Source: Osedax fenrisi (taxonomy: Eukaryota > Annelida > Polychaeta > Sabellida > Siboglinidae). Taken from it: a stretch of 64,000 nucleotides of DNA. Both the position numbers and the translations under genes were made by a program. Below are positions 10,601 to 20,975 of this stretch, piece after piece. Below the pieces are notes generated by a model. That model was not told the DNA's origin and did no database searches. It was given only the letters and a program-made list of their open reading frames with translations. Where the stretch lies: NCBI GenBank assembly GCA_964019155.1, contig OZ025244.1:18522140-18586139 (forward strand). Direction: 5' to 3'. Position 1 is the first letter of the stretch. Every line of letters begins with the position of its first letter.

Positions 10601-10743
10601 ACATATGGTCCGACAATATCTGGAGTGTGGTAAGAAGAATGGGAACGAATGAAACTTATGAAATAGAAACGGGAGATGGAAAATCGAAGGTATTACACCG
10701 CAGTAATATGAAGAAAATGGAAGTTAATATAGAAAGAATGTAA
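7594..10743 (+). CDS. pol: Pol of the Ty3/gypsy element (PR-RT-RNH-IN)
   Basis: An open frame of about 1,049 codons from 7,594; the first GTG is at 7,639 and no ATG precedes the protease. Domains in order: aspartic protease (DTGS near 7,681); reverse transcriptase with LDLKSAYSQI (motif A), FGLANAPATFQ and YLDDILIY (catalytic Asp pair); RNase H (IDASDYGLGAVLS, then YTDN); integrase with an H-X-H-type zinc finger (HDGCGHQG...CTVCNKSK) and the DDE core (SIDF, HSDQGRNF, YHPAGNGQTERMNR). The C-terminus lacks a recognisable chromodomain. The protein makes cDNA and inserts it. All catalytic motifs are intact. It is in the -1 (+2) frame relative to gag but does not overlap it, so the expression route is unclear. 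Confidence 0.93.
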   Translation, partial: ENCKQRVGLIGSCETVNINIGQHTLNCTLDTGSQVSIVPLCFFEKLYGVKLQTKPDWLIVKSASGDTMKYIGYFMTDIRISGIIIRNKGFLVTNNDTLKIIGMNILRELRFIGKQTTLGTGDKTVKVNALEIHKRLINEDIHIDSNTRKLLENLLNKYEDIFAVSGINSPSSAGSHRIRTINDIPVCQPYRRIPPTEVKAVKDHINNLIREGVIEESSSMYSSPIVLVKKKSGELRMCVDYRKLNAKVVRDQYPLPRVDDSLDAVAGSIWFTTLDLKSAYSQIPVIPEDQNKTAFSTPFGLYNFKRMPFGLANAPATFQRIMANLFRRELMQGVICYLDDILIYSHTIEEHLKLIEIVLERLQSVNLRLNSEKCSWFHKSVSFLGHIISEDGIATDDDKLKVVRDWEKPQTIKQLRSFIGFASYYGKFIPKFTSLCRPLHELIIEKNNERGTVIGRRSSTKIELLWSIEALEAFENLKIKLCSTPILGYPDYHRKFRLDIDASDYGLGAVLSQECKGKMKVISYASKTVPKSWRKPDYSSKRLEFNALVWAVTKKCNHYLIGTECDVYTDNIALSYINSTHKLSAYEQRGVSKLAPFKLNYIYRKGRENVNADALSRLNNVEVNSKGLVVIDKVSNTDLGTDLIPMFSREEIISKQKEDDELCAIREKVEKGNTKFEIIDGVLFANRWGNEACRRIMIPRSLIFQILEGIHDGCGHQGIERVIHRVNLEMNWKGKYKDIRDYIRGCTVCNKSKGVGDGPVKMGRLSASRPLEMISIDFITVDKSSDGRDSILVITDIFTKFTKAVATRNQSALTVAKVILNEWIYNFGIPERIHSDQGRNFVSSLIKELCMLLCINQSKTTSYHPAGNGQTERMNRTLLSLLRSLSEEKKSKWPLYLNELIHAYNILEHSSTGYSPFFLMFGREERIPIQQKILGNINRCKDDWIIGMGKRIIETKYKVKIALEKAWQKRSDGINGKVVDTRLYYGDKVRIKRRELGRKKLMNIWSDNIWSVVRRMGTNETYEIETGDGKSKVLHRSNMKKMEVNIERM

Positions 10744-10934
10744 TAGTAGTGTGAATTTATTTTGTTTGGGGGTGAATGAGCTTATTTTTATTATTTTTAT
10801 TTTTATGAGTGAGTTTATTTTTTATTATTTTTTGTTTATTTTGTTTCGGGGTGAGCGTAATCGTTTGTATTGTTAATTTGAGTGAGTGAGTTTATTTTTT
10901 ATTTTATTTTTGTTTATTTTTGTTTGGGGGTGAG
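10744..10934 (+). other. gypsy 3' untranslated region with purine tract
   Basis: This short region repeats blocks such as TTTGTTTGGGGGTGA and GAGTGAGTTTATTTTT three to four times. The last one, GGGGGTGAG at about 10,926-10,934, touches the 3' LTR and is the likely plus-strand priming tract. The earlier copies look like duplicated tracts. Confidence 0.7.
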
Positions 10935-11256
10935 TGTAACCGTGTAACTAGTTACATGTTATGTTATTGTTATTATTATTGAAAGTATAAATGGATGTTA
11001 TGTAATATTATGTAATAGTGTGATTGAGAAATGATTTGTATTTAATAGTGTGATGATATATATTTAATAGTGTGATTGTGAAATGATGTGTATCTGAGCG
11101 TGACGGTGAATAGTATAAATGCGTGTGCACATGGGTAATGAAAACAATGCCAATATAATCATAAAATAAATAAGATCTAAGAAACAACACGATTGATAAC
11201 ATAGTAAGTAAATTATATTTACTTCTTGGATCGCGAACCCAGCCGGCAAGGCTACA
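10935..11256 (+). repeat. 3' LTR of the Ty3/gypsy element
   Basis: Same length and, by eye, same sequence as 5,625-5,946. It is followed by the TATA target duplication at 11,257-11,260 and then by LINE coding sequence on the opposite strand. Confidence 0.93.
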
Positions 11257-11260
11257 TATA

Positions 11261-12750
11261 TCAAACCATTTTTTTAACAATATTGCAAATAATATGTTAA
11301 TAATGTATCATATTCAGAAAATATAGTTATAGATGTATCATCTGCATATAAATTGATATTAATATTATGTACTTGTTCATTATTAAAAATATTTGATATG
11401 TCATTTATAAAGATAATAAATAGTAGAGGTCCCAGAACAGATCCTTGCGGCACTCCATATCTAATAATCTTTCTAGATGATAGAGTATTATCAATTTGTG
11501 TTATAATATTTCTATTTGTAAGATAACTTTTAATAAATAAATTTGTATCACCTCTAAACCCTATACATTCCAATTTAGCAAGTAAAATATCATGATCAAC
11601 CACATCAAATGTTTTCTTGAGATCTAAGAATATAGTAGCTACTTTTTTTTTTTGAGAGAGTTTATGTAAAATGAAATGCTGAATATTTAATAATGATAAG
11701 GTTGTATTTGATCTGGGAACAAAACCATATTGATTTTTGTTAATAATATTATGCTTAAATATATATTTTGATAATCTATTAAAAATAATGTTTTCAAAAA
11801 TGTTAGATATTTGTGGTAGTAATGAAATTGGCCTGTAATTGGATATTTGTTGTTTATCATTAGTTTTATATAAAGGTTTGATAATTGCAATTTTCATATT
11901 GTCAGGAAATGTATTTGTTTGGATACTTAAATTAAATATCTGTTTTAATGGTTCTAAAATATATTGAATAATATCTTTTATTAAGGTCATGTCATGATTA
12001 TTTATATCTAATGATCTTTTTGATTTAATATCCTTAGTCACTTTAATTATTTCATCATTGTCAATTGGTAAAAAGTAAAAACTATTAAAATTATTAGATA
12101 AAAATTCTTTAAAATCATTTTTATTTATATTATTAATTGAATTATTTATTTTACTTCCAATGCTCGAAAAATACTCATTAAATGCATTACATTGTTCGTA
12201 CATTTCATTCATTTTAATATTATTATCTATGAAAGTATTTGGATAATCCGAGTCTGTAGGTTTTATTATTTTATTAATGACTTTCCAATTTTCTTCTTGT
12301 GTATTTGCAGTAAAAAGATTTTTATAGTAATTATTTTTTTAAATTTTAATATTTTTATTAATTTAATTTTTTAATTTTTTATATTTACCAAATATACAAG
12401 GACAATTGTTAATTTTGTATTTTGTATATAATTTATTTTTCTTTTTTATTGCATTTTTTAATTTATTATTTAGCCATGGATTAAAATTGTGATTCAATTT
12501 AATTCTTTTTTTAATAAAAGGACAGTGCTTATTAATACTCTTAGTTAATATATCAATAAATGTATTGTATAGTTCACAACAATTCTGATTATTTAAAATG
12601 GTATTCCAATGTATTGTACCTAGTTCTAATTTTTGATTATATAAATTTAATTCATTAATATTTCGTGAATATGTATATTGATCCTTTCTTTTAACAAATA
12701 GATTATAATTAAAAATACAAAATATTAATGAATAATCGCTAATATCTGTA
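11261..12750 (-). pseudogene. CR1/L2-like LINE, reverse transcriptase region
   Basis: The frame at 11,274-12,212 carries the RT core on the minus strand: IIKPLYKTNDKQQISNYRP, NQYGFVPRSNT, FLDLKKTFDVVDH (motif A), YGVPQGSVLGPLLF (motif B) and LYADDTSI (motif C). The catalytic Asp residues are present. A frameshift occurs just before the gypsy insertion. 12,213-12,750 is the decayed linker between endonuclease and RT, with stops in all frames. The PQGSVLGPLLF and YADD style fits the CR1/L2/Jockey supergroup. Confidence 0.85.
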
Positions 12751-12761
12751 TGTATTACACC

Positions 12762-13415
12762 TTATATTACATCAGAACAATTTGTAAAAATATTGTCTAA
12801 ACTTGATATTGAATTTTGGGTGATTCTTGTGGGCATATCAATTATATTATATATACCTAATTGGATCAATATATTTTTAAACGAGTTAGATAATACAGTA
12901 TTATTTAATAAATTAATATTATAATCACCACAAATATACATTTCTCTACTTATATATTTATGAAATAAGTTAAACAATAAATTAATAAAATCATTTCCAT
13001 TATAATCAGGTGATCTGTAAACAGATGATATAATTTTAAAATCATTAGAATTAATAATTATTTTAATTGATATAATATCAATATAATACATTATAGAACA
13101 AGAAAGGTCTTCAATTATGCAACATTCTATCAGTTTACTAACTAATATAAGTACACCTCCGCCTCTCTTTTTATTGGATAATATTCTATTTTTTATAAAA
13201 ATATTATAATTAGGGAAATATATATCTGGGTAATCTTTATCGGTAAGCCATGTTTCCGTTAATATAATAATATCAGGTTTATGGGTCAAGTTATCGATAA
13301 ATATTAATAATTTATTTATATTTTTATTAAAACTTCGTATATTTAATAATATCATTGATAGGCTTGTATCTTTATAATTTATTTCATTATATTCATCTAT
13401 ATTTAAAAGATTCAT
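12762..13415 (-). pseudogene. CR1/L2-like LINE, APE endonuclease domain
   Basis: A 217-residue frame with the AP-endonuclease signature of non-LTR elements: LNIRSFNKNINKL, IILTETWL (catalytic Glu), RGGGVLILVS and YICGDYNINLL (the GDFN motif, here GDYN). It begins at an ATG and should be the start of ORF2. It is detached from the RT domain by stops and frameshifts. Confidence 0.85.
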
Positions 13416-14181
13416 TTATATTTATAATAATTTGTTATTGTATTATAGATTTTTTTATCTGTATTATTATATATTAATTTAAATTCATTGTTTATAAATT
13501 GAACTTTACAAATAGTATCTAATTTACATTTGGCTTTATTTTAAAACATTCTTTCTTTTTAATAAGTTGTTCTATACTATATTCAATAGATATTCCTACT
13601 TTATTAAAAGATGAATTTTTTAATTTATATGCATTTCTGATTAATATTGATTTTGATTCTTCAGAATCAAGTACAATTTTCATCGGTTTATTTTTAGATA
13701 AATTTGTTATATCATTTTTATTAAATTTACCAATTCTATGGAATTTATTTATTTTTATATTTTTATTTTGATCAGATACTATATCTATAATATTTTATAT
13801 AGATTTAAATTCAGAATTTTCTTTAGAATTTGTGTCATTAAATATCTGTTCTTTTACATTGTATAGAATAATAGTTTTTTTTATACAATTCACATTATTA
13901 GTTTCAGATATATTTTTATTAACTGATTTAATTATGGTATTTTCAATAGTTTTTTCTAAGTTTTTATTTAATATATTTGCATATGATTCTGTATCATTAC
14001 ATTTATCATTATTAATATTTACACTATTTATTATAGATTTCAATTCTATGATATTATTTTTTAGATCATTTATTACTTTCGTATTTTCATCAATTACTGA
14101 TTTTATATGTTCGTCAAATAGTTTTTTAATGTAATTTTTAATTGTCTCAGACAACTCTAAATTATACATTCTATTTGCCAT
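13416..14181 (-). pseudogene. CR1/L2-like LINE ORF1 (coiled coil plus nucleic-acid-binding part)
   Basis: The ATG at 14,179-14,181 opens a 128-residue Lys/Asn/Ile-rich frame with a predicted helical coiled-coil region (residues ~10-55). After a frameshift near 13,790 the frame resumes with RIGKFNKND...PMKIVLDSEESK, which resembles the conserved block of CR1/L2 ORF1 proteins. Further stops follow near 13,540. It is broken and not expected to work. Confidence 0.65.
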
Positions 14182-14340
14182 ATTTTATTTCGTATTAATT
14201 TATAATATATAATGTATTCAATACTTAAATAAGCAAATTAAACAAATATATATATTATTTAATTCTACATTATAAATATCTACAATATAAATATATTTAA
14301 ATAATACATGATAAATATAAAATATATGTAATTCATTTCT

Positions 14341-17309
14341 AATCTCATTCGCCTTGACGTGGTGGAAATGCTTGAGTACTACAGTGATTCACAAAGCTAT
14401 GGTAATGGGTAATTTTTACCTGGTAGCTTCAAGCATATTACAAAGATTTGTGATGAGTAGTCAGACTAATTGAATGAGGCATTCAGTAGGAGTAGCGACC
14501 ATTGAAATATTAGCCAAGAAAACCCAACTATGCAATTAAAACCAAACAACACCAGGGTTAAAGTCCCTTAATATAATAATATATATAATATATCGGATGT
14601 TAGAGAGATTTCAACAACAACAAATCAGTTTGACAGTTTATCTCCAAACCCGGAAGGAAGGGATAGACTCGATATCAATGACATTCCGATAAAACTTCTC
14701 AGCTGCAAGCAGTATATAAATATAGCAACAATGAACGTCAGAACATTAAGAAAAACAACAAAAAGACAAGAAATAGCAGAATTAGCATCTCAATTTCAGA
14801 TTAGTATACTTGGTTTAATCGATCATAAAATTGTACACGACGATGATGAAACAAAGATTGAAAAATATGGTGAATATACCATGATTACAACATCAGCTTG
14901 GAGAAACAAGAATAATGCCTCATCCGGAGGAATCGGTTTATTATTGAACAAAACTAGTTTAAACTCACTTACAACAATAGTCAAATGGAATAATCGTATT
15001 TTAATCGTTAACTTTCATGGAAATCCTAAGTCTACAATTATCATACATTACTCGCCCTGTGAAGGAAGTGAATATGCTCAAGGACACTACGATGAACTTA
15101 CGAAAGCAACTGTCTCTATACCTAAACACAATTTTCTAATCGTTATGGGAGATTTCAATGCTCATTTTGCCACATCTAGTGAAACCATCCATTCTTATCA
15201 TGATAAAACAAATTTAAATGGACAACTTTGTAAAGACTTTGCACAAGAAACTGATCTATTAATAACCAATACTCACTATAAAAAGAGAAAAGGAAAACTA
15301 TGGACATTTATGTTAGATTGTACCGGAAATAAAACTCAAGTTGATTATATAATGATACGTACAAAATGGAGAAATAGTTCTATAAACTGTGAAGCATATA
15401 ATAGTTTTAGCAGTATAGGTTCTGACCATAGAATTCTGAATTCCAAAATTAAATTAAGTTTTAGATCACAAAAGAAGAAAAATTCAATACCAATGTATAA
15501 CTGGTCAGTACTTAAGAATAAAAACATAGCTACAGAATACAGTGACATAGTTACAAAGAGATATAACCAACTTAATATTTCCAATGAAGATGAAATTAAA
15601 GACATATCTTTAACATATGGTAATTTTATTCTTGCAAATCAAGAAGCATGTAAATCTCTATTACCAAAGAAGCAAAAACTTGATAAAAATCCATCTCGAC
15701 ATCCAGATATTGCAATACCTCGTGATAATGTAAATGAAGCTTATAAAAAGTATGTATTATCAAATACAGAAGAAAAGTATGAAATGTTTCAAGAAACCAA
15801 GAGAAAACTACAGGAAGCATATGATAAGATAGAAAGTGATGACCTCGAGAAAACAGTTTATTATATTGAAAATTCGAATAAATTAAGACAACATGCCAAA
15901 TGTTGGCAACTAATCAATGATATAACTGGTCGTAAAACTACCAAAAAAGGAATAATTAAAGCCAGTAATAACGAAGATAGAATCAATAAATGGTTTACTC
16001 ATTTTAAAAATGTACTCGGCAATAATAATTCTGAAGAAGAAATTGATGATTTTGAACCAGAAATTGTAATTAAACATACAGAAATATTTACCAACGCTTT
16101 TACAAAAGACGAATATCTAATGGTAAAGAATAATCTAGTAGATGGAAAAACAGTAGGACCTGATGGTGTTGCACCTGAAGCTTTCAAATATTGTAAATTT
16201 GACGATATCCTTCTAAAATATGCAAATAAAATTGTACTTGAAAAGCAAAAACCTATTCAATGGTCTACTTGTCAAATAATGCCAATACCAAAATCAGGTA
16301 ATCTTAATAAAGTCGACAATTATAGAGGAATTGCTATATCTGTTATTGCTCTAAAAATAACTAATAAGATAATACTTAATAGAATTCAGCCAATTATAGA
16401 TCCCCTTCTCCGGCATAACCAAAATGGTTTCCGTCCCAGAAGATCAACTACTACCCATATACTAGCACTGCGAAGATTAATAGAAGGTATCAAAGAAAAG
16501 AATCTAAAAGCAATCATTACTTTTGTTTACTTTAAGAAAGCTTTCGATACTATACATAGAAATAATATGTTCAAAATACTCTTGGCTTACGGAATTCCCA
16601 CTATTATCGTAGAAGCAATAGAAACATTATACAAAGGAACCAAAGCGAAAGTACTAACACCTGAGTGAGAAAAATCGAAGTGTTTAATACCTGAGTATCA
16701 AAAACCAAATCGTTTAATATACCTACTGGAGTTCTACAAGGTGATACGCTGGCCCCCTTTCTGTTTATAATAGTGCTTGACTATGCAATGCGAATGGCTG
16801 TGAAAGGAAAACAGTTAGATCTTGGTTTTGAACTAACTAGGAAACAGAGTCGTAGGGTACCAGCAAAAGTGATTACAGATCTAAGCTATGCAGATGATAT
16901 TGCTTTAATATCACAAGATATTGAGCAGGCTCAATAATTACTATCAAATGTAGAAACCCAAGCTTTAAAATTAGGTTTAAAAATAAACTCAAGAAAAACT
17001 GAAATAATGGCTTTTTCTCAAAGTGAACCAATAAATATCCACTCATTACTAAATGAAGATATTAAAGTAGTAAATAACTTTAAATACTTGGGTGCATGGA
17101 TGAGTAGCTCATCAAAAGACTTTGAGATCCGAAAGGCACTAGCTTGGCAGGCATGTCATAAGTTGAAAAAACTCTGGAATTCCAAGTTAAAAAGAAAACT
17201 AAAGATTAGGACTTTTCAAGCCACTATTGAAAGTATCCTACTATATGGCAGTGAGACTTGGACGATCGACAAATCACTTGAACGGAGAATAAATGTGTAC
17301 TATATATAG
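14341..17309 (+). mobile_element. RTE/Proto2-like non-LTR retrotransposon, 3'-truncated
   Basis: The 5' leader begins around 14,341-14,360 (GCCTTGACGTGGTGGAAATG) and is followed by a single ORF with an APE endonuclease and an RT. The RT palm continues after a stop at 16,666 in other frames: GDTLAPFLF (motif B) near 16,742 and LSYADDIALI (motif C) near 16,880. The 17,007-17,309 frame carries the thumb (FKYLGAWM, LLYGSETWTI). The element stops abruptly near 17,305, where a 47 bp hairpin begins. A related copy lies at 25,830-29,215 on the other strand. Clade assignment (RTE/Proto2-like) is from motif style only. Confidence 0.8.
14731..16668 (+). CDS. LINE endonuclease-reverse transcriptase, truncated ORF
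   Basis: A 645-codon frame starting MNVRTLRK, the same start motif as the 28.6 kb copy. Residues ~1-240 are the APE endonuclease (GGIGLLLN, VMGDFNAHF, and SIGSDHRIL with the catalytic Asp-His). Residues ~470-640 begin the RT (PDGVAPEAFKY, QIMPIPKSGN, NYRGIAIS, NQNGFRPRRST). At motif A the frame reads FVYFKKAFD, so the catalytic Asp of the family pattern FxDFKKAFD is Tyr here. A stop follows before motif B at a short direct duplication. The long frame makes it fairly young, yet it should be inactive as a polymerase. Confidence 0.8.
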   Translation: MNVRTLRKTTKRQEIAELASQFQISILGLIDHKIVHDDDETKIEKYGEYTMITTSAWRNKNNASSGGIGLLLNKTSLNSLTTIVKWNNRILIVNFHGNPKSTIIIHYSPCEGSEYAQGHYDELTKATVSIPKHNFLIVMGDFNAHFATSSETIHSYHDKTNLNGQLCKDFAQETDLLITNTHYKKRKGKLWTFMLDCTGNKTQVDYIMIRTKWRNSSINCEAYNSFSSIGSDHRILNSKIKLSFRSQKKKNSIPMYNWSVLKNKNIATEYSDIVTKRYNQLNISNEDEIKDISLTYGNFILANQEACKSLLPKKQKLDKNPSRHPDIAIPRDNVNEAYKKYVLSNTEEKYEMFQETKRKLQEAYDKIESDDLEKTVYYIENSNKLRQHAKCWQLINDITGRKTTKKGIIKASNNEDRINKWFTHFKNVLGNNNSEEEIDDFEPEIVIKHTEIFTNAFTKDEYLMVKNNLVDGKTVGPDGVAPEAFKYCKFDDILLKYANKIVLEKQKPIQWSTCQIMPIPKSGNLNKVDNYRGIAISVIALKITNKIILNRIQPIIDPLLRHNQNGFRPRRSTTTHILALRRLIEGIKEKNLKAIITFVYFKKAFDTIHRNNMFKILLAYGIPTIIVEAIETLYKGTKAKVLTPE

Positions 17310-17352
17310 TCATAGAGCTAGAGAGAAACTTTCTCTCTAGTTCTGTGACTAT
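17306..17352. repeat. 47 bp near-perfect hairpin (family H1)
   Basis: ATAGTCATAGAGCTAGAGAG and the following AAA pair with the downstream complement with two mismatches and a 1 nt loop. The core TAGAGCTAGAGAG also forms hairpins at 18,849-18,879 and 49,851-49,881. The hairpin sits exactly where the preceding LINE stops. Confidence 0.8.
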
Positions 17353-17497
17353 ATTGCATCATATTGAATATTAATCTAGGTCATCAGGGGATTAAAATTA
17401 GACAAAGGCCGGTAATAGTTTATATGTAGATTTTACATAATTACACACACATACATGCACGACGTATGCATTGCACGTACTAGGTTAAGTTATATAA

Positions 17498-17533
<36 letters not shown>

Positions 17534-17997
17534 ATGGATGTATACATTAAATACTAACTTCTGTATCTTGACTATTCAATTTGTCGGACTAGAAGCTGGC
17601 CAAAAAGTTTAGATACATGGCATTCACGACAACGATACCGGAGGCGATCCCGGATAGCATACTGAGGACGTTAGACAACCGGAGGCCTCCCGGATAACAT
17701 AAATAATATAAGTTTTAAAATATATTTTATTTATAATAATTAAGTGGCGGTATACTGGTATATAGTGATACTTAATATATATGTGTATAGTAATGCTGTA
17801 CAATTTAAAATACTATACTAATAATTATTAAAATAATATATAATTAATAATTAATAATATACAATTAATTGTTATTAATTAATAATAAGTATTTATAAAT
17901 AATTATTAATTAGTAAATTAGAATTGAATAATTATTAAAATACTATATAATTAATAATTAATAATTTTACAGCACTAATGTATATATAAATATATAC

Positions 17998-18064
<67 letters not shown>

Positions 18065-19101
18065 TTAATAGTTGTATGTTATCTATAGATATTATAATTA
18101 TAACTTATATATATTCCCATATAATGTTTATATTATATATGTATACATATTATAATATTTATTTGTATATAATATACTTAATTTAATATTTGTATACTAT
18201 ATATATATATAATATATATTATATATTATAATAAATAAGTGATATTAAATGATCAAAATAATAATGTATTTATTGTAAAATTCTAGGTTTTAAAGATTGT
18301 TATTAATTTTTATTTGCCTAGTTGTAAACCAGTTGTAATTTTATAATAATGCATAATACATATTTACACATGTTAAACATAATTTGACACTTTGATATTA
18401 TATATAATATATAGTATAATATGGTATAATATAGTATAATATTAATATGATTATTTCATAAATTTCTAAAAAAATACATTATGTTAAAATATTATGTTTT
18501 AATATATTTTTGTAAATAGTTTTACAAAATTGAGTAAAAATGCCTTATATTAAAATATTAAGTTTACTAATTACTAATTATATATACGACTTGAATGCCG
18601 ATTTATAATATGCATGTAGTACTAATGGTATAGGTATATATATATACCTATGTATATTATAACAGGATATATTACTATATATACTATAATATTATTATAT
18701 ATATATATATATATACTATACTATACTATAGTATAAAAGTATAAAATTAAGTATATTGTATACAAATAAATATTATAAAATTATAACTGGATTACAACTG
18801 CGTTTTAGTACATCCCATACTATTAATATATAAGTATGCATAAAGGATATAGAGCTAGAGAGCTTTTCTCTAGCTCTATGATAAAGTATAACACCTATCA
18901 ATTATATATGTTATATTTTTATATTTAACAATACTATTTTATATTACCCTATTAAATCAACTTGTAATAAACAATCTAAATATTGATAAATTGTCAATAT
19001 AAGAAGTTTAATACATAGGAAGAATTAGCAAATAATGAAGTAATTAATCAATACCGTTAATATCAATTTTCACGCTAAACACAATTTCCACAATAACACA
19101 C
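17353..19101. other. AT-rich DNA with microsatellites and one GC-rich patch
   Basis: Mostly A+T with (TA)n at 17,495-17,530, 18,000-18,058 and 18,690-18,720. The only different part is 17,585-17,700, where ACCGGAGGCGATCCCGGATA and ACCGGAGGCCTCCCGGATAA form two diverged direct copies about 55 bp apart. That patch is open on both strands: plus-strand ATG at 17,617, and a hydrophobic stretch on the minus strand. I could not recognise a protein, so it is left unassigned. Confidence 0.35.
18849..18879. repeat. Short hairpin (family H1)
   Basis: ATAGAGCTAGAGA pairs perfectly with TCTCTAGCTCTAT around a 5 nt loop. Same core as the hairpins at 17,306 and 49,851. Confidence 0.8.
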
Positions 19102-19140
19102 TCATCGATATAAAGAAAGTCACTTTCTTTATATCGATGA
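19102..19140. repeat. 18 bp perfect hairpin (family H2)
   Basis: TCATCGATATAAAGAAAG pairs perfectly with its complement after a 3 nt loop. A single arm of very similar sequence (CCATCGATGTAAAGAAAGT) lies at about 48,402-48,420 in TTLL9 intron 3/4 territory, suggesting a small dispersed family. Confidence 0.75.
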
Positions 19141-19534
19141 ACACACTTACCTGCGCACTGGGTGTGGTGGGTGACGCAATTAGCGTGACTTTTCGTAATG
19201 CTTCATTTCATACAGTATTTACGACATGTATGATATAATACATTCGTGAAATGCTATGAACCTCTATTTATAGATATGTAGTAGAAAAACTAGAAAATAT
19301 CTAATATTTATTGCGTATTAATCATATTATTTATAGTTATTTTACATTAATTATATCTTATATACATATTCCTTTATAATAATGTATATTTACAAACTAA
19401 TGAACTAATTAGTTCATTAGTGCATTAGTACTTTAATGTGGGATGTTAAATAAATCACAGAAATATTAAACAGAAATAAGTGTATAAATTAACACTAATA
19501 GATGGTATATATATATATATATATATATATATCT

Positions 19535-20300
19535 CATATTACTGCCATCACTAAATCTGCAAATTATCATCTATTTAGAATTAGAAAAATACGAAAATCA
19601 ATTACTGTATCTCTTACTAAAACTCTAGTTAATTCCCTTGTACTCTCACGCATAGATTACTGTTCCTCAATCCTTATAAATATTCCATTATCATCTATCT
19701 CTCCCTTAAATCGAGTTATTCGTTCATCAATCCGTACAACATATAACCTACGTATTCGAGATCATTCCTCTACTTCCTCATACCAACACATATCTCCATG
19801 GTTCACATTTAACAAACGCTCTGCTTATCGCATATTATCTATTGTTCATTCCTCAATATACTCTTCAAATTGCCCTTCATATATTTCTGCTTCTCTAGTA
19901 CAAAGAGCTCCCCTTCCATCACTTAGAAACCATGCATCTCACCTTCTATCTACCCCTATTCTACGTCCCTCAAAAATGAATACTCGGGCACTGAGTTATA
20001 TTGGTCCTAAGCTATGGAATTCACTCCCGCCCTATATTAGATCCATAAAATTGCATAAAACATTCATGAAATATATACAACAATTGATATCAGGTGGTAA
20101 CCTGAATTATTAATATTGTTTATCATTATTATTTTATTAATTAATTTCCGTACGGCTTATTCTATTTTATTGTATTATTATTATTGGTATTTATTGTTTA
20201 CCTACTTTTATTATTTGTATTCTATTATATACACCTTTGAGAAATCATTTATGATTTATTTAAGTGTCTAAATAAACATTCAATCAATCAATTCAATATA
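19535..20300 (+). pseudogene. CR1/L2-like LINE, 5'-truncated C-terminal RT part and tail
   Basis: The frame from about 19,535 to 20,113 is the C-terminal thumb and beyond of a LINE RT (SRIDYCSSIL, FNKRSAYRIL and a terminal GPKLWNSLPPYIR block). It is followed by an AT-rich 3' UTR ending in AATAAACATTCAATCAATCA near 20,295. The 5' edge abuts a (TA)n run, so the copy is 5'-truncated, as is common for target-primed insertion. It is a different family from the 4.2 kb tail. Confidence 0.8.
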
Positions 20301-20686
20301 TATATATGTTTGTGTATATGTGTGTGTATATGTGTGCGTATGTATATATTATACAATTATATTGATATATAATTCTATTAATAATAATTCTTATTGATAA
20401 GAGATATATTTTATAAAATATAATATTTCACTATAGATATCGCTGTTGTAATATCCAATGTATTTATTTGACTTGTACAATTGTATATATAATATATACA
20501 CTGGTGGAACGTTGTTATATATTTTACGTTGACGCGCAACGCGTTTGGTTGCTTGGGAATTACGGATTTATTTGTGTCGATGTATACACTATAGTGTTAT
20601 GACGTAATGTGTTACCGCAATAGCGGAATAGGTATACAATTGGTGACTAATTGTTTTATGTTATATTTTTAAATAACATATCACAT

Positions 20687-20815
20687 ATGAATGAATGAAT
20701 GAATTCAGTTTATAGACAATGTTTAAGGAGAATCAGTGAAAGCGATTAGCTTTTTTAATTCGATATCTCCTAACAGTAGTGTAATGTATGTATGTATGTT
20801 CATGTGAATGTGTAT
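20687..20815 (-). mobile_element. CR1/L2-like LINE 3' tail (second copy)
   Basis: Same structure as 4,231-4,370: a minus-strand stem-loop (GGAGATATCG...AAAGC...CTCC) and an ATTCATTCATTCA end. Only the 3' UTR is present, so this is a severely 5'-truncated insertion. Confidence 0.6.
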
Positions 20816-20975
20816 TTGTAAATTATAGTTTATAATATTTATAATTATTAGTTAATACTATAATGAATATATATATGAATGAATATATATAAATTCAATA
20901 TCTATAGATATATTCACGATATTACAAGGTGTTTATATTTGTTTAAAATAAAATAGTTTCAAGGTCATCGTGAAC

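Larger units (their letters stand above)
5625..11256 (+). mobile_element. Ty3/gypsy LTR retrotransposon, apparently intact and young
   Basis: A complete LTR retrotransposon of 5,632 bp. Two 322 bp LTRs (5,625-5,946 and 10,935-11,256) start TGTAACCG and end GGCTACA and look identical by eye. They are flanked by TATA at 5,621-5,624 and 11,257-11,260, a 4 bp target duplication. Inside are a primer binding site, gag, pol in the order protease, RT, RNase H, integrase, and a purine tract. No env frame is seen. The element lies inside, and antisense to, a decayed CR1/L2-like LINE. Identical LTRs and open frames imply recent insertion and possible activity. Confidence 0.93.
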
